Shown: in pieces, positions 9,591 to 18,389 of the stretch
Layout of the letters: each line of letters starts with the position of its first letter
Numbering within the stretch: position 1 is the first letter of the stretch
Source: Paenibacillus sp.
Lineage (GTDB): Bacteria; Bacillota; Bacilli; Paenibacillales; Paenibacillaceae
DNA: 64,000 nucleotides
Reading direction: 5' to 3'
NCBI GenBank assembly: GCA_023512345.1
Contig: JAILZT010000014.1
Span: 87,379 to 151,378, forward strand
The notes under the pieces: model-generated
What the model was told of the DNA's origin: nothing
Database searches by the model: none
What the model saw: the letters and a program-made list of their open reading frames with translations, nothing else
Translations under genes and position numbers: made by a program

Positions 9591-9620
9591 AAAAAGCCTG
9601 ATTTTTTGAGGCTTTTTTTT
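9591..9620 (+). terminator. Intrinsic terminator after ferritin
   Basis: Stem AAAAGCCT / AGGCTTTT with a nine-base loop, followed by a run of T. It begins 12 bases after the ferritin stop codon. Confidence 0.88.
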
Positions 9621-9823
9621 AATTTGTAAAAGGATTAGGTTCACTTTAAATTAACCAGATAATTCACTGAGAAACTAAAAGTTGCTGTGCTGCAAAAGAT
9701 TTATGACTAACCAACTATATTTGGGAGGGGTAACTATTAAGTCTTATGGCAAAACTGTTTCTCTAGACCCACCCATGCACCGGCGTGTAGTATGGAACGA
9801 TACTATTCTTTGGAGGTCTTCTT

Positions 9824-10687
9824 TTGGAAACATACAATGAAATCAAACAAGGCGAAAAAGGAGCCTGGCTTAGCATAATAGCATATATCTTTTTAGCCGC
9901 TATCAAGCTTTTTGTCGGAACCATCTCAGGATCACAGGCATTGCTGGCCGACGGTCTTAATAACAGTACAGATATTGTGGCTTCAATAGCGGTTCTCGCA
10001 GGTCTCAAAATTTCGAGAAGACCCCCCGATTCCAACCATGGTTATGGACACTTTAGAGCGGAAACTGTCGCATCTTTAGTGGCCTCTTTTATCATGATTA
10101 TAGTAGGCTTAGAGGTCTTATATCAGGGAGTGCAAAAGTTTGTTCAACCTGTACATGTAACGCCGGATCTAATATCTGCTTGGACAGCCGCTTCATGTGC
10201 GGTGGTTATGTTGGCTGTGTATGCTTATAATCTTAAGCTTGCCCGTAAAATTAACAGTAATGCTATGATGGCCGTAGCTCAAGATAACCGTTCGGATGCC
10301 TTGGTTAGTATCGGTGCTTTTGTAGGAATCGTAGGTTCACAGTTTGGAATAGCTTGGCTTGATCCGCTAACAGCAACGATTGTCGGACTAATCATCTGCA
10401 AGACAGCTTGGGGTATTTTCCGTAAAGCAACACATGATCTTACAGATGGATTCGATGCAGATAAGCTAGAACTAATGAAACAGACCGTTGCAGAGGTTCA
10501 GGGTGTTCAATCCATTAAGGAAATCAAGGCCCGTATCCATGGTAATAATGTATTGGTCGATACAACGGTGCTGGTAGAACATTCGCTGAACGTAGTTGAA
10601 AGCCATGAAATCACCGAAGAAATTGAAGATCAATTGAAGCAGATGCATCAGGTAGCGAATGTTCATGTGCATATTGAACCCATGTGA
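9824..10687 (+). CDS. Cation diffusion facilitator (CDF) metal transporter
   Basis: Metal-proton antiporter of 287 residues. The TTG start at 9824 has TGGAGG seven bases upstream. About six membrane helices precede a cytoplasmic C-terminal domain (about 205-287). The metal site in helix 2 reads ALLADGLNNSTD, and helix 5 carries DNRSDAL, an N-x-x-x-D/D-x-x-x-D arrangement close to manganese- or iron-type CDF proteins (MntP-independent, FieF/MneP-like) rather than the HxxxD zinc pattern. It probably exports Mn or Fe, which would suit its place beside ferritin. Metal specificity is inferred from those residues only. Confidence 0.92.
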   Translation: METYNEIKQGEKGAWLSIIAYIFLAAIKLFVGTISGSQALLADGLNNSTDIVASIAVLAGLKISRRPPDSNHGYGHFRAETVASLVASFIMIIVGLEVLYQGVQKFVQPVHVTPDLISAWTAASCAVVMLAVYAYNLKLARKINSNAMMAVAQDNRSDALVSIGAFVGIVGSQFGIAWLDPLTATIVGLIICKTAWGIFRKATHDLTDGFDADKLELMKQTVAEVQGVQSIKEIKARIHGNNVLVDTTVLVEHSLNVVESHEITEEIEDQLKQMHQVANVHVHIEPM

Positions 10688-10703
10688 GCTAACGTAAAAG
10701 GCT

Positions 10704-12062
10704 TTATTTTAGAGAAGAGGGCAGTTTTATAGCCAAAAGCTTACCACCCGTCTGAATTATGAGCATTCCTCCAGTTTTTAGCGTAGGGGCAAAGTCTCGA
10801 GAGCCGGTATTCACGGTGAATAACGGTTTCAATGTCAAAAGGTCATATGCATGGAATAGACCATCGGACTGTCCGACATACTCAACATTACCGTAGATAT
10901 CAGCTTGCACTACAGGATTCTCCCCAGAGTTATAGCGAATAATCTGCCCATTCGATAGCTTAATAGCTGAAAAATTGCCCGTTGAATAATCCTTATAGAA
11001 CATTCGATCTTGATACACTAAGTTCAATGGGAAATCACTTTGATTCATACCCGTTTGATCCCACTTCTGAACAGGCTCCCCATCTGCCGAGTAGTTCCAA
11101 AAATCATATTTCACCAACTGTTTACCTTGAAATACATAGAAATTATCGCCATCTAGAAAGGCTGAACCGAATGTACCCCCAGAACTAAATACTCCGGCTG
11201 TATTGTCTGAATCTGTCCATCGATACAGCCGTTCTCCCTTTAACTCACCATTCTTAAGGTTGAACACAGATACTTTGATTTTGCGGTTTACTGGATCCTC
11301 ATCAAGCATCTCCATAGGGGTATTGGAATATAACAGCCCGTCTTTTACTGCAAGAGGGAAATCCTGCCGGTAATGCCCCCAAAGCTTTTTTCCTGTCCGT
11401 GCATCATAAGCGACAATTTCCCCAAGGGTAAGTGTGCCTTGTGATAAATAGTTTCTGATCAGAACTCCATCTATCTCCATAAGACTAGTCAACCCTATAT
11501 AAGTGGTGCTATTTTCAGCAATTTTCCATTTGAGTTTCCCTGTGGCGGCATCCACGGCGGCCAATTGTTCTGCTTGTGTAATATAAACGGTATTGCCTAT
11601 TTTCTGTACACTATCTGCTTTTGAAAAGGATAACGGATTGGACCAGTTTTTTTTGCCTGCTTCTGAAATGGCATACAACGATCCGGTTGTAGTCATACCA
11701 TAGATATTTCCGTTACTGTAGGTAAAAAGAGGGGCCAAATCACTTCCAAATTCCCATAGCTTACTGCCTGTTGTGGCATTTATTGCAACCATTTTACGGC
11801 TTGGCAGCAGAGTGAAGATTTTACCGTTCTCTGCTATAGCAGCAACCCCTAAACCTCTCATACCTTTATCAACTACTGCCACAGGTGAGGTCCATGCAGG
11901 CTTTAGAGGTGGCGCTTCTACTTTGATGTAAGAATAACCACCAGTACTTAGGACAGCCTTTTCTGCAGAAACACCAGACAAAGCCATCCCTCCCGCCAGT
12001 GGAACGATTACTACGGCTGAAGCAAGGGCTAACCGAATTTTGCCGCGTAAAGAGTTGTTCAT
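10704..12062 (-). CDS. Exported PQQ-like beta-propeller protein
   Basis: Secreted or membrane-anchored protein of 452 residues. The N-terminus has a basic start, a hydrophobic core and a likely signal peptidase site near GVSAEKA (about 33). The rest is built of seven or eight repeats of the PQQ/quinoprotein type, seen as variants of A-x-T-G-x-K-L-W (ATTGSKLWEF, AATGKLKWKI, ARTGKKLWGH). Such propellers bind partners or ligands; no catalytic residues for a PQQ dehydrogenase are evident, so I do not call an enzyme. AAAGGAGA nine bases before the ATG supports the start. Monocistronic and convergent with the CDF gene. Confidence 0.85.
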   Translation of the reverse strand: MNNSLRGKIRLALASAVVIVPLAGGMALSGVSAEKAVLSTGGYSYIKVEAPPLKPAWTSPVAVVDKGMRGLGVAAIAENGKIFTLLPSRKMVAINATTGSKLWEFGSDLAPLFTYSNGNIYGMTTTGSLYAISEAGKKNWSNPLSFSKADSVQKIGNTVYITQAEQLAAVDAATGKLKWKIAENSTTYIGLTSLMEIDGVLIRNYLSQGTLTLGEIVAYDARTGKKLWGHYRQDFPLAVKDGLLYSNTPMEMLDEDPVNRKIKVSVFNLKNGELKGERLYRWTDSDNTAGVFSSGGTFGSAFLDGDNFYVFQGKQLVKYDFWNYSADGEPVQKWDQTGMNQSDFPLNLVYQDRMFYKDYSTGNFSAIKLSNGQIIRYNSGENPVVQADIYGNVEYVGQSDGLFHAYDLLTLKPLFTVNTGSRDFAPTLKTGGMLIIQTGGKLLAIKLPSSLK

Positions 12063-12216
12063 GTGTGAAGTCTCCTTTAGCTACTGTTTTATATACAGAC
12101 TCCAAAAAAAGGAAAAAGTTACAATTGAAATTTGTAGGGTTTATATTGCGATAATGGTTTGTGATATCATCTAAATTAAGATTGAGAAATTATTCATAGG
12201 AAATGGGGACAAACAA

Positions 12217-13413
12217 ATGAAAAAATTGCGGATAATAGCTACTGTCGCTACGATCCTGGCCGTTCTAATTCTTGTAAATTTGTATATTGGTATTCATATT
12301 CAAGTACTTGTTCAAGCATGGATACCTAGTATTTCATTAGGTTGGTTCTGGACTGCTTTTCTAACGGTTGCCTTTTCTTATATGTTGGGTAGAATTTCAG
12401 GGCCACAGGTACTTAGACCTTTAGGTAGATTGTTCAAAGTCATTGGGTCGTACTATTTGGCTTGTATGGAGTTTGCCTTAATTATGCTGCCTTTAACTGA
12501 CATTACCTATGGGGTGTTACGGCTTCTAGAGGTAAACCTTGATAAGTTCGTAATCGAAGGGGGAACGACACTGCTGGTTTTATTGGTCGTTTTTCTGGTA
12601 TGGGGATCTAGAAATGCCTGGAGCAGTGTAGTCCGCCCTCATTCTTTGCAACTAGATAAAACTACCGGGCATAGTCTGCCGCTCACGATAGCCGTTGCAT
12701 CCGATCTGCACTTGGGCAACATCGTTGGGAATAGGCATTTGAAAAGATTAGTTAAGCGCATGAATGAAATGGAGCCCGATCTTATTTTGCTGGCGGGGGA
12801 CGTCTTAGATGACAGTATTGAGCCGTTTATTCGCAATCGAATGGGTGAGACACTAGGTCAGCTAAAAGCAAGACATGGCATATTTGCCGTGCTTGGCAAT
12901 CATGAATATTACGGGGGTTCCATTCAGCAATACACGGAGTTAATGGATAGTATCGGGATACGGGTACTGCAGGATGAAGTTGTAGAGGTTGCCGGCACTT
13001 ATATTGTAGGGAGAAAAGATAAATCCGCAGAATCCATGCAACCCGCAGGTAGAATAAGTGTTCCTGAGCTCCTAGCGGGGATTGACCATTCACGTCCGAT
13101 AATTATGATGGATCACCAACCTACTGGTTTTGATATTGCAGCGAAGGCAGGGGTGGATGTTTTGCTGTCAGGTCACACTCACCGTGGACAAATTGCTCCG
13201 AACCACTGGATTACCAAACGACTTTTCGAGTTGGACTGGGGATATCTGCGGAAAGATAAGCTGCACGTGGTGGTATCCTCCGGATTTGGGACATGGGGGC
13301 CACCGATCCGTCTGGCTAGCCGTTCCGAGATTATTAAGCTGGAAATTAGGATGGAAGGAAGCATGAAGTATAGTGATGAAGCCTTCGTATCCGGGAAACC
13401 TGTTCTGGCCTAA
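12217..13413 (+). CDS. Membrane-bound calcineurin-like metallophosphoesterase
   Basis: Protein of 398 residues with about four N-terminal membrane helices (to about 135) and a C-terminal metallophosphoesterase domain (about 155-385). All five metal motifs are present: SDLHLG, LAGDVLDD, GNHEYYG, MDHQP and SGHTHRGQ. The architecture matches the YkuE/YaeI-like membrane phosphoesterases of Bacillales, some of which act on phospholipid-linked substrates such as UDP-diacylglucosamine-like molecules or phosphatidylglycerol phosphates; the substrate here is unknown. It is preceded by GGGGAC and a short spacer and sits alone between two secreted-protein genes. Confidence 0.92.
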   Translation: MKKLRIIATVATILAVLILVNLYIGIHIQVLVQAWIPSISLGWFWTAFLTVAFSYMLGRISGPQVLRPLGRLFKVIGSYYLACMEFALIMLPLTDITYGVLRLLEVNLDKFVIEGGTTLLVLLVVFLVWGSRNAWSSVVRPHSLQLDKTTGHSLPLTIAVASDLHLGNIVGNRHLKRLVKRMNEMEPDLILLAGDVLDDSIEPFIRNRMGETLGQLKARHGIFAVLGNHEYYGGSIQQYTELMDSIGIRVLQDEVVEVAGTYIVGRKDKSAESMQPAGRISVPELLAGIDHSRPIIMMDHQPTGFDIAAKAGVDVLLSGHTHRGQIAPNHWITKRLFELDWGYLRKDKLHVVVSSGFGTWGPPIRLASRSEIIKLEIRMEGSMKYSDEAFVSGKPVLA

Positions 13414-13521
13414 CCCGGTTCGCTTAGATTCAGTGAACATTCAGTCCATCCTCAGCAAATTTTCAGTTAGCCTGGTTATGCTTAACAAGTAAACATTTAA
13501 CAGCAACCAGGAGGCATGAAA

Positions 13522-14367
13522 ATGAATAGAAAACGTAAACTTTTAGTAGCAAGTGTCTTAGCTTTGACGGTAACTGCAGGCAGTGGAGTTTTTATAGTTG
13601 GAAATGCTAGTGCAGCAGAAGTTGTGCAGAAAACACTTAACCATTTCGGAGGTAAAGGGAATTCGATTCGCTCTACAACAAGTTCAGATATTGCGAAACT
13701 TTTGGGAGTAACGGTTGATGAACTGAAAACTGCACTAAAATCAGGGAAGTCTCTGGCAACACTTGCAACTGAAAAAGGTGTCGCTGTTCAGAAGCTGATC
13801 GATCTGCAGGTCACAGCCATAACAGCTGCTCTAGACAAGCAATTGGCGGGGGGTAAGATCACTCAGGCTGAATATGATACACAGAAGGCTGCGATTACTA
13901 CGAAAGCCACTGATTATGTGAATGGTGTATTTGACAAAAGCCTTAGTGGCAAGGACGGTAAAGGTGATTTTGGGCGTGGAGGTTTCGGGCGTGTAAGCTT
14001 TTGGGACAATGAAAGTTTAGCCAAATTACTTGGTCTTACTACTGACGAATTAAAAACGGCCCTTACTTCGGGGAAATCTTTAGCGACTCTAGCTGGGGAG
14101 AAGAATGTCACCGTTCAAGCCGTTACTGATCTGGTTACGAGTCAATTTGTAGGTGAGCTGGACAAACAGTTGGCAGCCGGATCCATCACTCAGGCAAAGT
14201 ATGATGAGTTTATAACATCATTATCCACCAAAGTCTCCAATTTCGTGAACAATACGTTCAAGGGAAGAACAGGGGATGGAGAAAAAGAAAATCACGGACG
14301 CTCAGGTGTAAAAGGCGCGAATGGACTTGGCAGAACGGCTCCGACAGCTGATTCCTCTGAAGCATAG
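13522..14367 (+). CDS. Secreted protein with two internal repeats
   Basis: Unrecognised exported protein of 281 residues. The second of two ATGs (13522) lies seven bases after AGGAGG and is the better start. A signal peptide ends near GNASAAE (about 32). The mature part contains two copies of a roughly 85-residue unit (about 48-133 and 148-235): each begins with KLLG, has ELKTAL, SGKSLATLA and ends with ITQA followed by a Tyr and a lysine-rich helix; a glycine-rich hinge separates them. The C-terminus is basic and disordered. The SLATLA segments resemble small helical repeats seen in many Bacillales secreted proteins of unknown role. Confidence 0.82.
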   Translation: MNRKRKLLVASVLALTVTAGSGVFIVGNASAAEVVQKTLNHFGGKGNSIRSTTSSDIAKLLGVTVDELKTALKSGKSLATLATEKGVAVQKLIDLQVTAITAALDKQLAGGKITQAEYDTQKAAITTKATDYVNGVFDKSLSGKDGKGDFGRGGFGRVSFWDNESLAKLLGLTTDELKTALTSGKSLATLAGEKNVTVQAVTDLVTSQFVGELDKQLAAGSITQAKYDEFITSLSTKVSNFVNNTFKGRTGDGEKENHGRSGVKGANGLGRTAPTADSSEA

Positions 14368-14403
14368 GCTTTCGAATAAGCTATATAAAGGATGAAGACA
14401 AAT

Positions 14404-14444
14404 AAGACTGATTCTCTTACATTAAAAAGAGGATCAGTCTTTTT
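14404..14444 (+). terminator. Intrinsic terminator after secreted repeat protein
   Basis: Strong stem AAGACTGATTCTCTT with AAGAGGATCAGTCTT (one mismatch), loop of about seven bases, then five T. It ends the transcript of the gene that stops at 14367. Confidence 0.9.
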
Positions 14445-14505
14445 GGCTCAACACCAAAATCAGTGCTTGACAGGTAACGGAAAGGAAAGTAAATCGTTAC
14501 ACCTA

Positions 14506-14692
14506 ATAGAGGGATTTTCTCCCTCTAATTCTGCGCCAGGCACCCCTTTTGGGCTATTAGAGGGAAATTCGCCCGCTAATTTTGAGAATATACCTCTTTA
14601 AGGCATTATGGCTAAGATTAGAGGGCGTTTTTCCCTTTAATCTCAAAATATAGGTGTTTCTATCGGTATTAGCGGGCACTTTTCCCTCTATT
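14506..14692. repeat. Four palindromic 25-base repeats at about 50-base steps
   Basis: Four imperfect palindromes of 25 bases begin near 14506, 14556, 14617 and 14668. Each has the form ATTAGAGGG, seven spacer bases, CCCTCTAAT with small changes (AGCGGG, CCCGCT). The linkers of units 2-3 and 3-4 also share an ATATA-containing core. An open frame runs over part of this stretch but has no ribosome binding site. It resembles dispersed intergenic palindromic repeats; function unknown. Confidence 0.85.
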
Positions 14693-14913
14693 TCGCCGAA
14701 GGACTGGTCCGCGAACCTGAATCGGGTACCTTTAAGGCGTAGTTACTCCAAACCCGGTGAAGCATCAGGCGATGTTAGATCGAAATCGTTCCCGATAGAG
14801 TGACGCAAGCGGAAAGTTAAGCACTGGTTTCGAGAAAGAGCCGTCTTTTATGTCTTGTAGTGATTCAAGATTGACCAAAGGTTCAATTACAGATATATTA
14901 AAAGAAGTTTGAT
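14693..14913. other. Intergenic stretch without a recognised gene
   Basis: About 220 bases between the repeat block and the fluoride riboswitch. I see no ORF with a ribosome binding site and no RNA family I can name. It is less AT-rich than typical spacer here and probably contains the promoter for the riboswitch transcript toward its 3' end. Confidence 0.4.
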
Positions 14914-14997
14914 AAGGCGATGGAGTTCGCCATAACCGCCGGTAACGGCTAATGACTCCTACCAGTGATCATTCTGCTGGTAGGAGTCTGTTTTTTT
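14914..14997 (+). promoter_or_regulatory. Fluoride riboswitch (crcB motif) with overlapping terminator
   Basis: The aptamer carries the conserved blocks GGCGATGG, GTTCGCCATAAC, a short CCGCC/GGC hairpin and TAATGACTCCTAC, very close to the crcB-motif fluoride riboswitches of Bacillus. Its 3' end, from 14954, is also the first arm of a perfect 12-base-pair terminator stem (14954-14965 with 14977-14988) followed by a T run. Fluoride binding should sequester the TCCTAC side and prevent the terminator, turning on the downstream CLC-F gene that begins 38 bases later. Confidence 0.97.
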
Positions 14998-15034
14998 GAG
15001 TCATACATAAATCTTTAAGGGGATTAAGAGCTAG

Positions 15035-16336
15035 ATGCAAAAATTTAAATTAAGCTGGGCATTAGTGAGAACATTATTGAAGTGGATTCTACTGGGGAGT
15101 GGAGTAGGGGTGTTAACCGGAACAGCCTCCGCTTTATTCCTGGTCAGCCTGGAACATGTAACGGACTTGCGTATTGAACATCCTTGGCTGTTGTATCTGT
15201 TGCCTGCCGGTGGAGCACTGGTAAGTTATCTCTACTTGAAGCTCGGGCGGAATAGCGGGAAGGGCAATAATCTTATTCTTGAACAAATCAACGACGGCGA
15301 TGAGGCCATTCCCTTACGGATGGCGCCGCTTGTCCTCTTCGGAACCTTGATTACACATCTGTTCGGAGGTTCTGCTGGTCGTGAAGGAACTGCCGTACAG
15401 ATGGGAGGCAGCTTGGCTGAAGCGTTTGGTAAGCTGTTACGGGTGAATGCGGTAGATCGGAGAATCCTTTTAATTTGCGGAATTAGCGGTGGATTCGGAT
15501 CCATCTTTGGTACTCCCTTAGCGGGTACAGTATTTGGAGTTGAAGTTTTGGCAATCGGTTTAATCAGTCATGAAGCCTTACTGCCTGCTTTTGTAGCAAG
15601 CTTTGTAGGACATTTAGTGACAACATCCTTCTGGGGAGTATCCCACATCCAATATCAGGTGGACTGGGTACCTCAGATTTCGGCGCTTGTACTTCTTAAG
15701 GTTGTATTTGCTTCCCTACTGTTCGGGTTAACGAGTATTCTATTCAGTGAGTTAACTCATGCGCTGAAGAAAGGGTACACCTTTTTATTTCGAAATCCTA
15801 TGATAAAAAGTGCCGTAGGTGGTTTGGTGATCATTGGCTTGGTTTATCTACTGGGAACTAGAGAATATTTAGGACTCGGAATTCCGTTAATCCAGAACTC
15901 GTTCGAGGATGGCGTTTCTCCTTTTACGTTTCTGTGGAAGTTGATTTTTACTTCTTTAACACTAGGAGCTGGGTTCCAAGGTGGAGAGGTAACACCACTA
16001 TTTGCGATCGGGGCTACACTTGGACATGCGTTGTCCGGTTTCTTGCATTTATATGGACCTTTTCTGGCCTCACTTGGTTTTATTGCAGTATTTTGCGGCG
16101 CCACCAACACTCCTATCGCTTGTTTTCTAATGGGTATTGAGTTATTCGGGTCTGATGGGGCCATTTACATGTTCATTGCTTGCCTTATCAGTTACTTGTT
16201 CTCAGGACATACAGGGATCTATACTTCTCAAAAAATAGGAATTTCGAAGTCGCATTTTATACAGATTCCGGAAGGTGCGACCTTAGGTACAATCAAGCTT
16301 GGCAAGAAAAAGAAGCCCGGGAGTGAGAAAACTTGA
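15035..16336 (+). CDS. CLC-F type fluoride/proton antiporter
   Basis: Membrane exporter of 433 residues with the CLC fold (about ten or more hydrophobic helices). Motifs include GKGNNLI near residue 75, where chloride-type CLCs have GSGIP, and GREGTAVQMGG near 113, together with GGEVTPLFAIGA. The altered first motif and the fluoride riboswitch directly upstream identify it as the fluoride-specific CLC-F branch, which expels F- in exchange for protons. AAGGGGATT precedes the ATG. Its stop overlaps the TTG of the next gene (TTGA), so fluoride control may extend into the heme-sensing genes. Confidence 0.95.
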   Translation: MQKFKLSWALVRTLLKWILLGSGVGVLTGTASALFLVSLEHVTDLRIEHPWLLYLLPAGGALVSYLYLKLGRNSGKGNNLILEQINDGDEAIPLRMAPLVLFGTLITHLFGGSAGREGTAVQMGGSLAEAFGKLLRVNAVDRRILLICGISGGFGSIFGTPLAGTVFGVEVLAIGLISHEALLPAFVASFVGHLVTTSFWGVSHIQYQVDWVPQISALVLLKVVFASLLFGLTSILFSELTHALKKGYTFLFRNPMIKSAVGGLVIIGLVYLLGTREYLGLGIPLIQNSFEDGVSPFTFLWKLIFTSLTLGAGFQGGEVTPLFAIGATLGHALSGFLHLYGPFLASLGFIAVFCGATNTPIACFLMGIELFGSDGAIYMFIACLISYLFSGHTGIYTSQKIGISKSHFIQIPEGATLGTIKLGKKKKPGSEKT

Positions 16337-17010
16337 AAAACTTATTAGTTGCTGATGATGATCCCCATATTCGTACCTTGCTTAAGCATGTATTAACTCG
16401 TGAGGGTTATTTCGTAGTTGAAGCTGGGGACGGGCGAGAGGCCATACAGAAGTTGAAGGAGATTACGATAGATCTGGCGATCGTTGATATTATGATGCCG
16501 CATGTAGATGGACTGAAAGTCTGCCAATATGTACGTGATTCTTATGATATCCCGATTATCCTCCTAACAGCGCTTCAGCAGCTCAGTGACAAGGAACAAG
16601 GTTATTTGCACGGAACCGATGATTATGTGACCAAGCCTTTTGAGCCTGAGGAACTGATCTATCGGATCAAAGCTTTGTTTCGCCGCTATTCCGTCGCCTC
16701 TAATGATAAAATTCGCTTAAACCGTCTTATCATTGATCGAAAAAACTACGAAATTACCGATGGTGATGAAATGTTGCTGCTGCCCGTGAAAGAGTTTGAA
16801 CTTCTGGCTCAGCTGGCTCAGTACCCGGGAAGACTTTTTTCCCGCAGTGAATTAATAGAGTTGGTGTGGGGAGCAGACTACGAGGGGGATGAGCGGACCG
16901 TAGATGTCCATATCAAACGGTTGCGTCAGCGATTTATAGCCTATCAGGAGGATTTTGTCATTCGAACGGTTCGAGGAATCGGATACAAAGTGGAGATGGT
17001 CAGCCCATGA
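16333..17010 (+). CDS. hssR: HssR-like heme response regulator
   Basis: OmpR-family response regulator of 225 residues. The receiver domain (1-115) has the acidic pocket DDD at 8-10, phospho-acceptor Asp52 in VDIMMP, a Thr in LLTAL and Lys in TKPFEPEEL. The winged-helix domain (about 125-222) ends in RTVRGIGYKVE. The stretches DKEQGYLHGTDDYVTKPFE and GDERTVDVHIKRLRQR closely follow staphylococcal HssR, the regulator that turns on hrtAB when heme is in excess. TTG start overlapping the CLC-F stop, with GGGAGTGAG upstream; its own stop overlaps the kinase start. The HssR assignment is supported by hrtBA next door. Confidence 0.93.
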   Translation: MKNLLVADDDPHIRTLLKHVLTREGYFVVEAGDGREAIQKLKEITIDLAIVDIMMPHVDGLKVCQYVRDSYDIPIILLTALQQLSDKEQGYLHGTDDYVTKPFEPEELIYRIKALFRRYSVASNDKIRLNRLIIDRKNYEITDGDEMLLLPVKEFELLAQLAQYPGRLFSRSELIELVWGADYEGDERTVDVHIKRLRQRFIAYQEDFVIRTVRGIGYKVEMVSP

Positions 17011-18383
17011 AGTCACTATATGTACGGATGTGTTTTCTTTTTTGTTCGGTCATTCTGTTTAGCAGCCTGTTCGCTTTTCTTGGGTCCAACCTATATTATC
17101 AACACAAAGTGAAACCCTTAAATGATGCCAAACTTACCGGTATGGCTCAGAAGCTTCAGCAATTTAGCGAGTCCCATCCAGAATCGGTGGACGAATATCT
17201 GGGCAGTGTGGCTTCTTTAGGCTATAAAATCTACATTACAAACGATCAAGGTGATGAACGATTTTATGGGAAACCTTTTAGAGAAACGGACTTGAAAGAG
17301 GGTCAAATCCAGCATGTTTTAAACGGACAGGTTTATCACGGAATTGCTGAATTTCCAAGCCAGTTATTTATAACTGGATTTTTCGATAATGAGCTCCGTA
17401 ACTCAATTGGTGTATCGATTACGATGAACAATGAAAAATACGCGTTATTTATGCGCCCGGATGCTGACGTACAGTTTGGAGAGCTGCGGATCTTTTTTGC
17501 GATGATTATTGGGCTTACCCTGCTATTCAGCTTATGGTTTGTAATGGTTAGTGTTCTTCATGTAGTCAAGCCGATCATCCGTCTCACGGCAGCTACGAAG
17601 AGCATTTCAAAGGGCAGATATGACATTAAGCTGAATACGCGTAGAAGTGATGAGATTGGACAGCTTGCTTCGCATTTTATGAGCATGAGTAAGGAATTGG
17701 AACGCACCAATCGGGCCAGACAGGAATTTGTCGCTAACGTATCTCATGAGATTGAATCACCTCTTACGTCTATTCAGGGCTTTGCCCACTCCCTTAGGGA
17801 TGCAGATCTGCCTGATACAGAAAGATTACAGTATCTCTCGATTATTGAAGAGGAAAGCCGCCGAATGTCGATGCTCAGTAAGCAATTGCTAACTTTGTCT
17901 TCTTTGGATTATGATCCTAATCTGCTTCAGATTAGTACCTTTGATTTGCGGTCCCAGCTACGCCAAGTGGCACAAATTATGGAGTGGAAGCTTGCTGAGA
18001 AACAATTGTCTCTCCGGTTGAATCTATCTCAGATAAGAATTACGGGTGATGCTAACCTGTTGTATCAAGTGTGGATGAACCTGCTGACCAATGCGATCAA
18101 GTATACTCCGGACGGTGGCGAGGTAGTGATTGCTGCGAGTCTTGAAGGCGGAAACTGTAAGGTACGTGTATCGGATACTGGTGAAGGGATAAGTCCTGAG
18201 GAACTGCCTATGATTTTTGATCGATTCTATAAAGCGGATAAGGCAAGAACACGGGAGAACCATAGTACGGGGCTGGGGCTTTCTATAGCTCAGAAAATTG
18301 TTCAATCCCACAAGGGAACTATTGAAGTAGAAAGTGTGAAGAATAAAGGGACCACTTTTAGCGTAACACTGCCCGCTTTGTAA
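17007..18383 (+). CDS. hssS: HssS-like heme sensor histidine kinase
   Basis: Membrane histidine kinase of 458 residues. Helix 1 (about 7-28) and helix 2 (about 160-185) flank an extracellular sensor domain that contains FYGKPFRE, VYHGI, FITGFFDN and FMRPD, the conserved blocks of HssS. HAMP follows, then HisKA with the H-box VSHEIESPLTSI and an ATPase domain with N, G1 (DTGEGI), F and G2 (GLGLS) boxes. HssS senses heme or heme damage at the membrane and phosphorylates HssR. Starts 4 bases inside the regulator gene. The H-box has Glu-Ser in place of the common Arg/Lys-Thr; phosphorylation should still be possible. Confidence 0.93.
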   Translation: MKSLYVRMCFLFCSVILFSSLFAFLGSNLYYQHKVKPLNDAKLTGMAQKLQQFSESHPESVDEYLGSVASLGYKIYITNDQGDERFYGKPFRETDLKEGQIQHVLNGQVYHGIAEFPSQLFITGFFDNELRNSIGVSITMNNEKYALFMRPDADVQFGELRIFFAMIIGLTLLFSLWFVMVSVLHVVKPIIRLTAATKSISKGRYDIKLNTRRSDEIGQLASHFMSMSKELERTNRARQEFVANVSHEIESPLTSIQGFAHSLRDADLPDTERLQYLSIIEEESRRMSMLSKQLLTLSSLDYDPNLLQISTFDLRSQLRQVAQIMEWKLAEKQLSLRLNLSQIRITGDANLLYQVWMNLLTNAIKYTPDGGEVVIAASLEGGNCKVRVSDTGEGISPEELPMIFDRFYKADKARTRENHSTGLGLSIAQKIVQSHKGTIEVESVKNKGTTFSVTLPAL

Positions 18384-18389
18384 TTCATT

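Noticed and set aside
14392..14601. 69-residue open frame after the secreted repeat protein
   Set aside because: It overlaps a strong terminator and the palindromic repeats, and has no plausible ribosome binding site or protein-like composition.
14506..14692. CRISPR array
   Set aside because: The units are palindromes with related linkers rather than unique spacers, and no cas genes are nearby.
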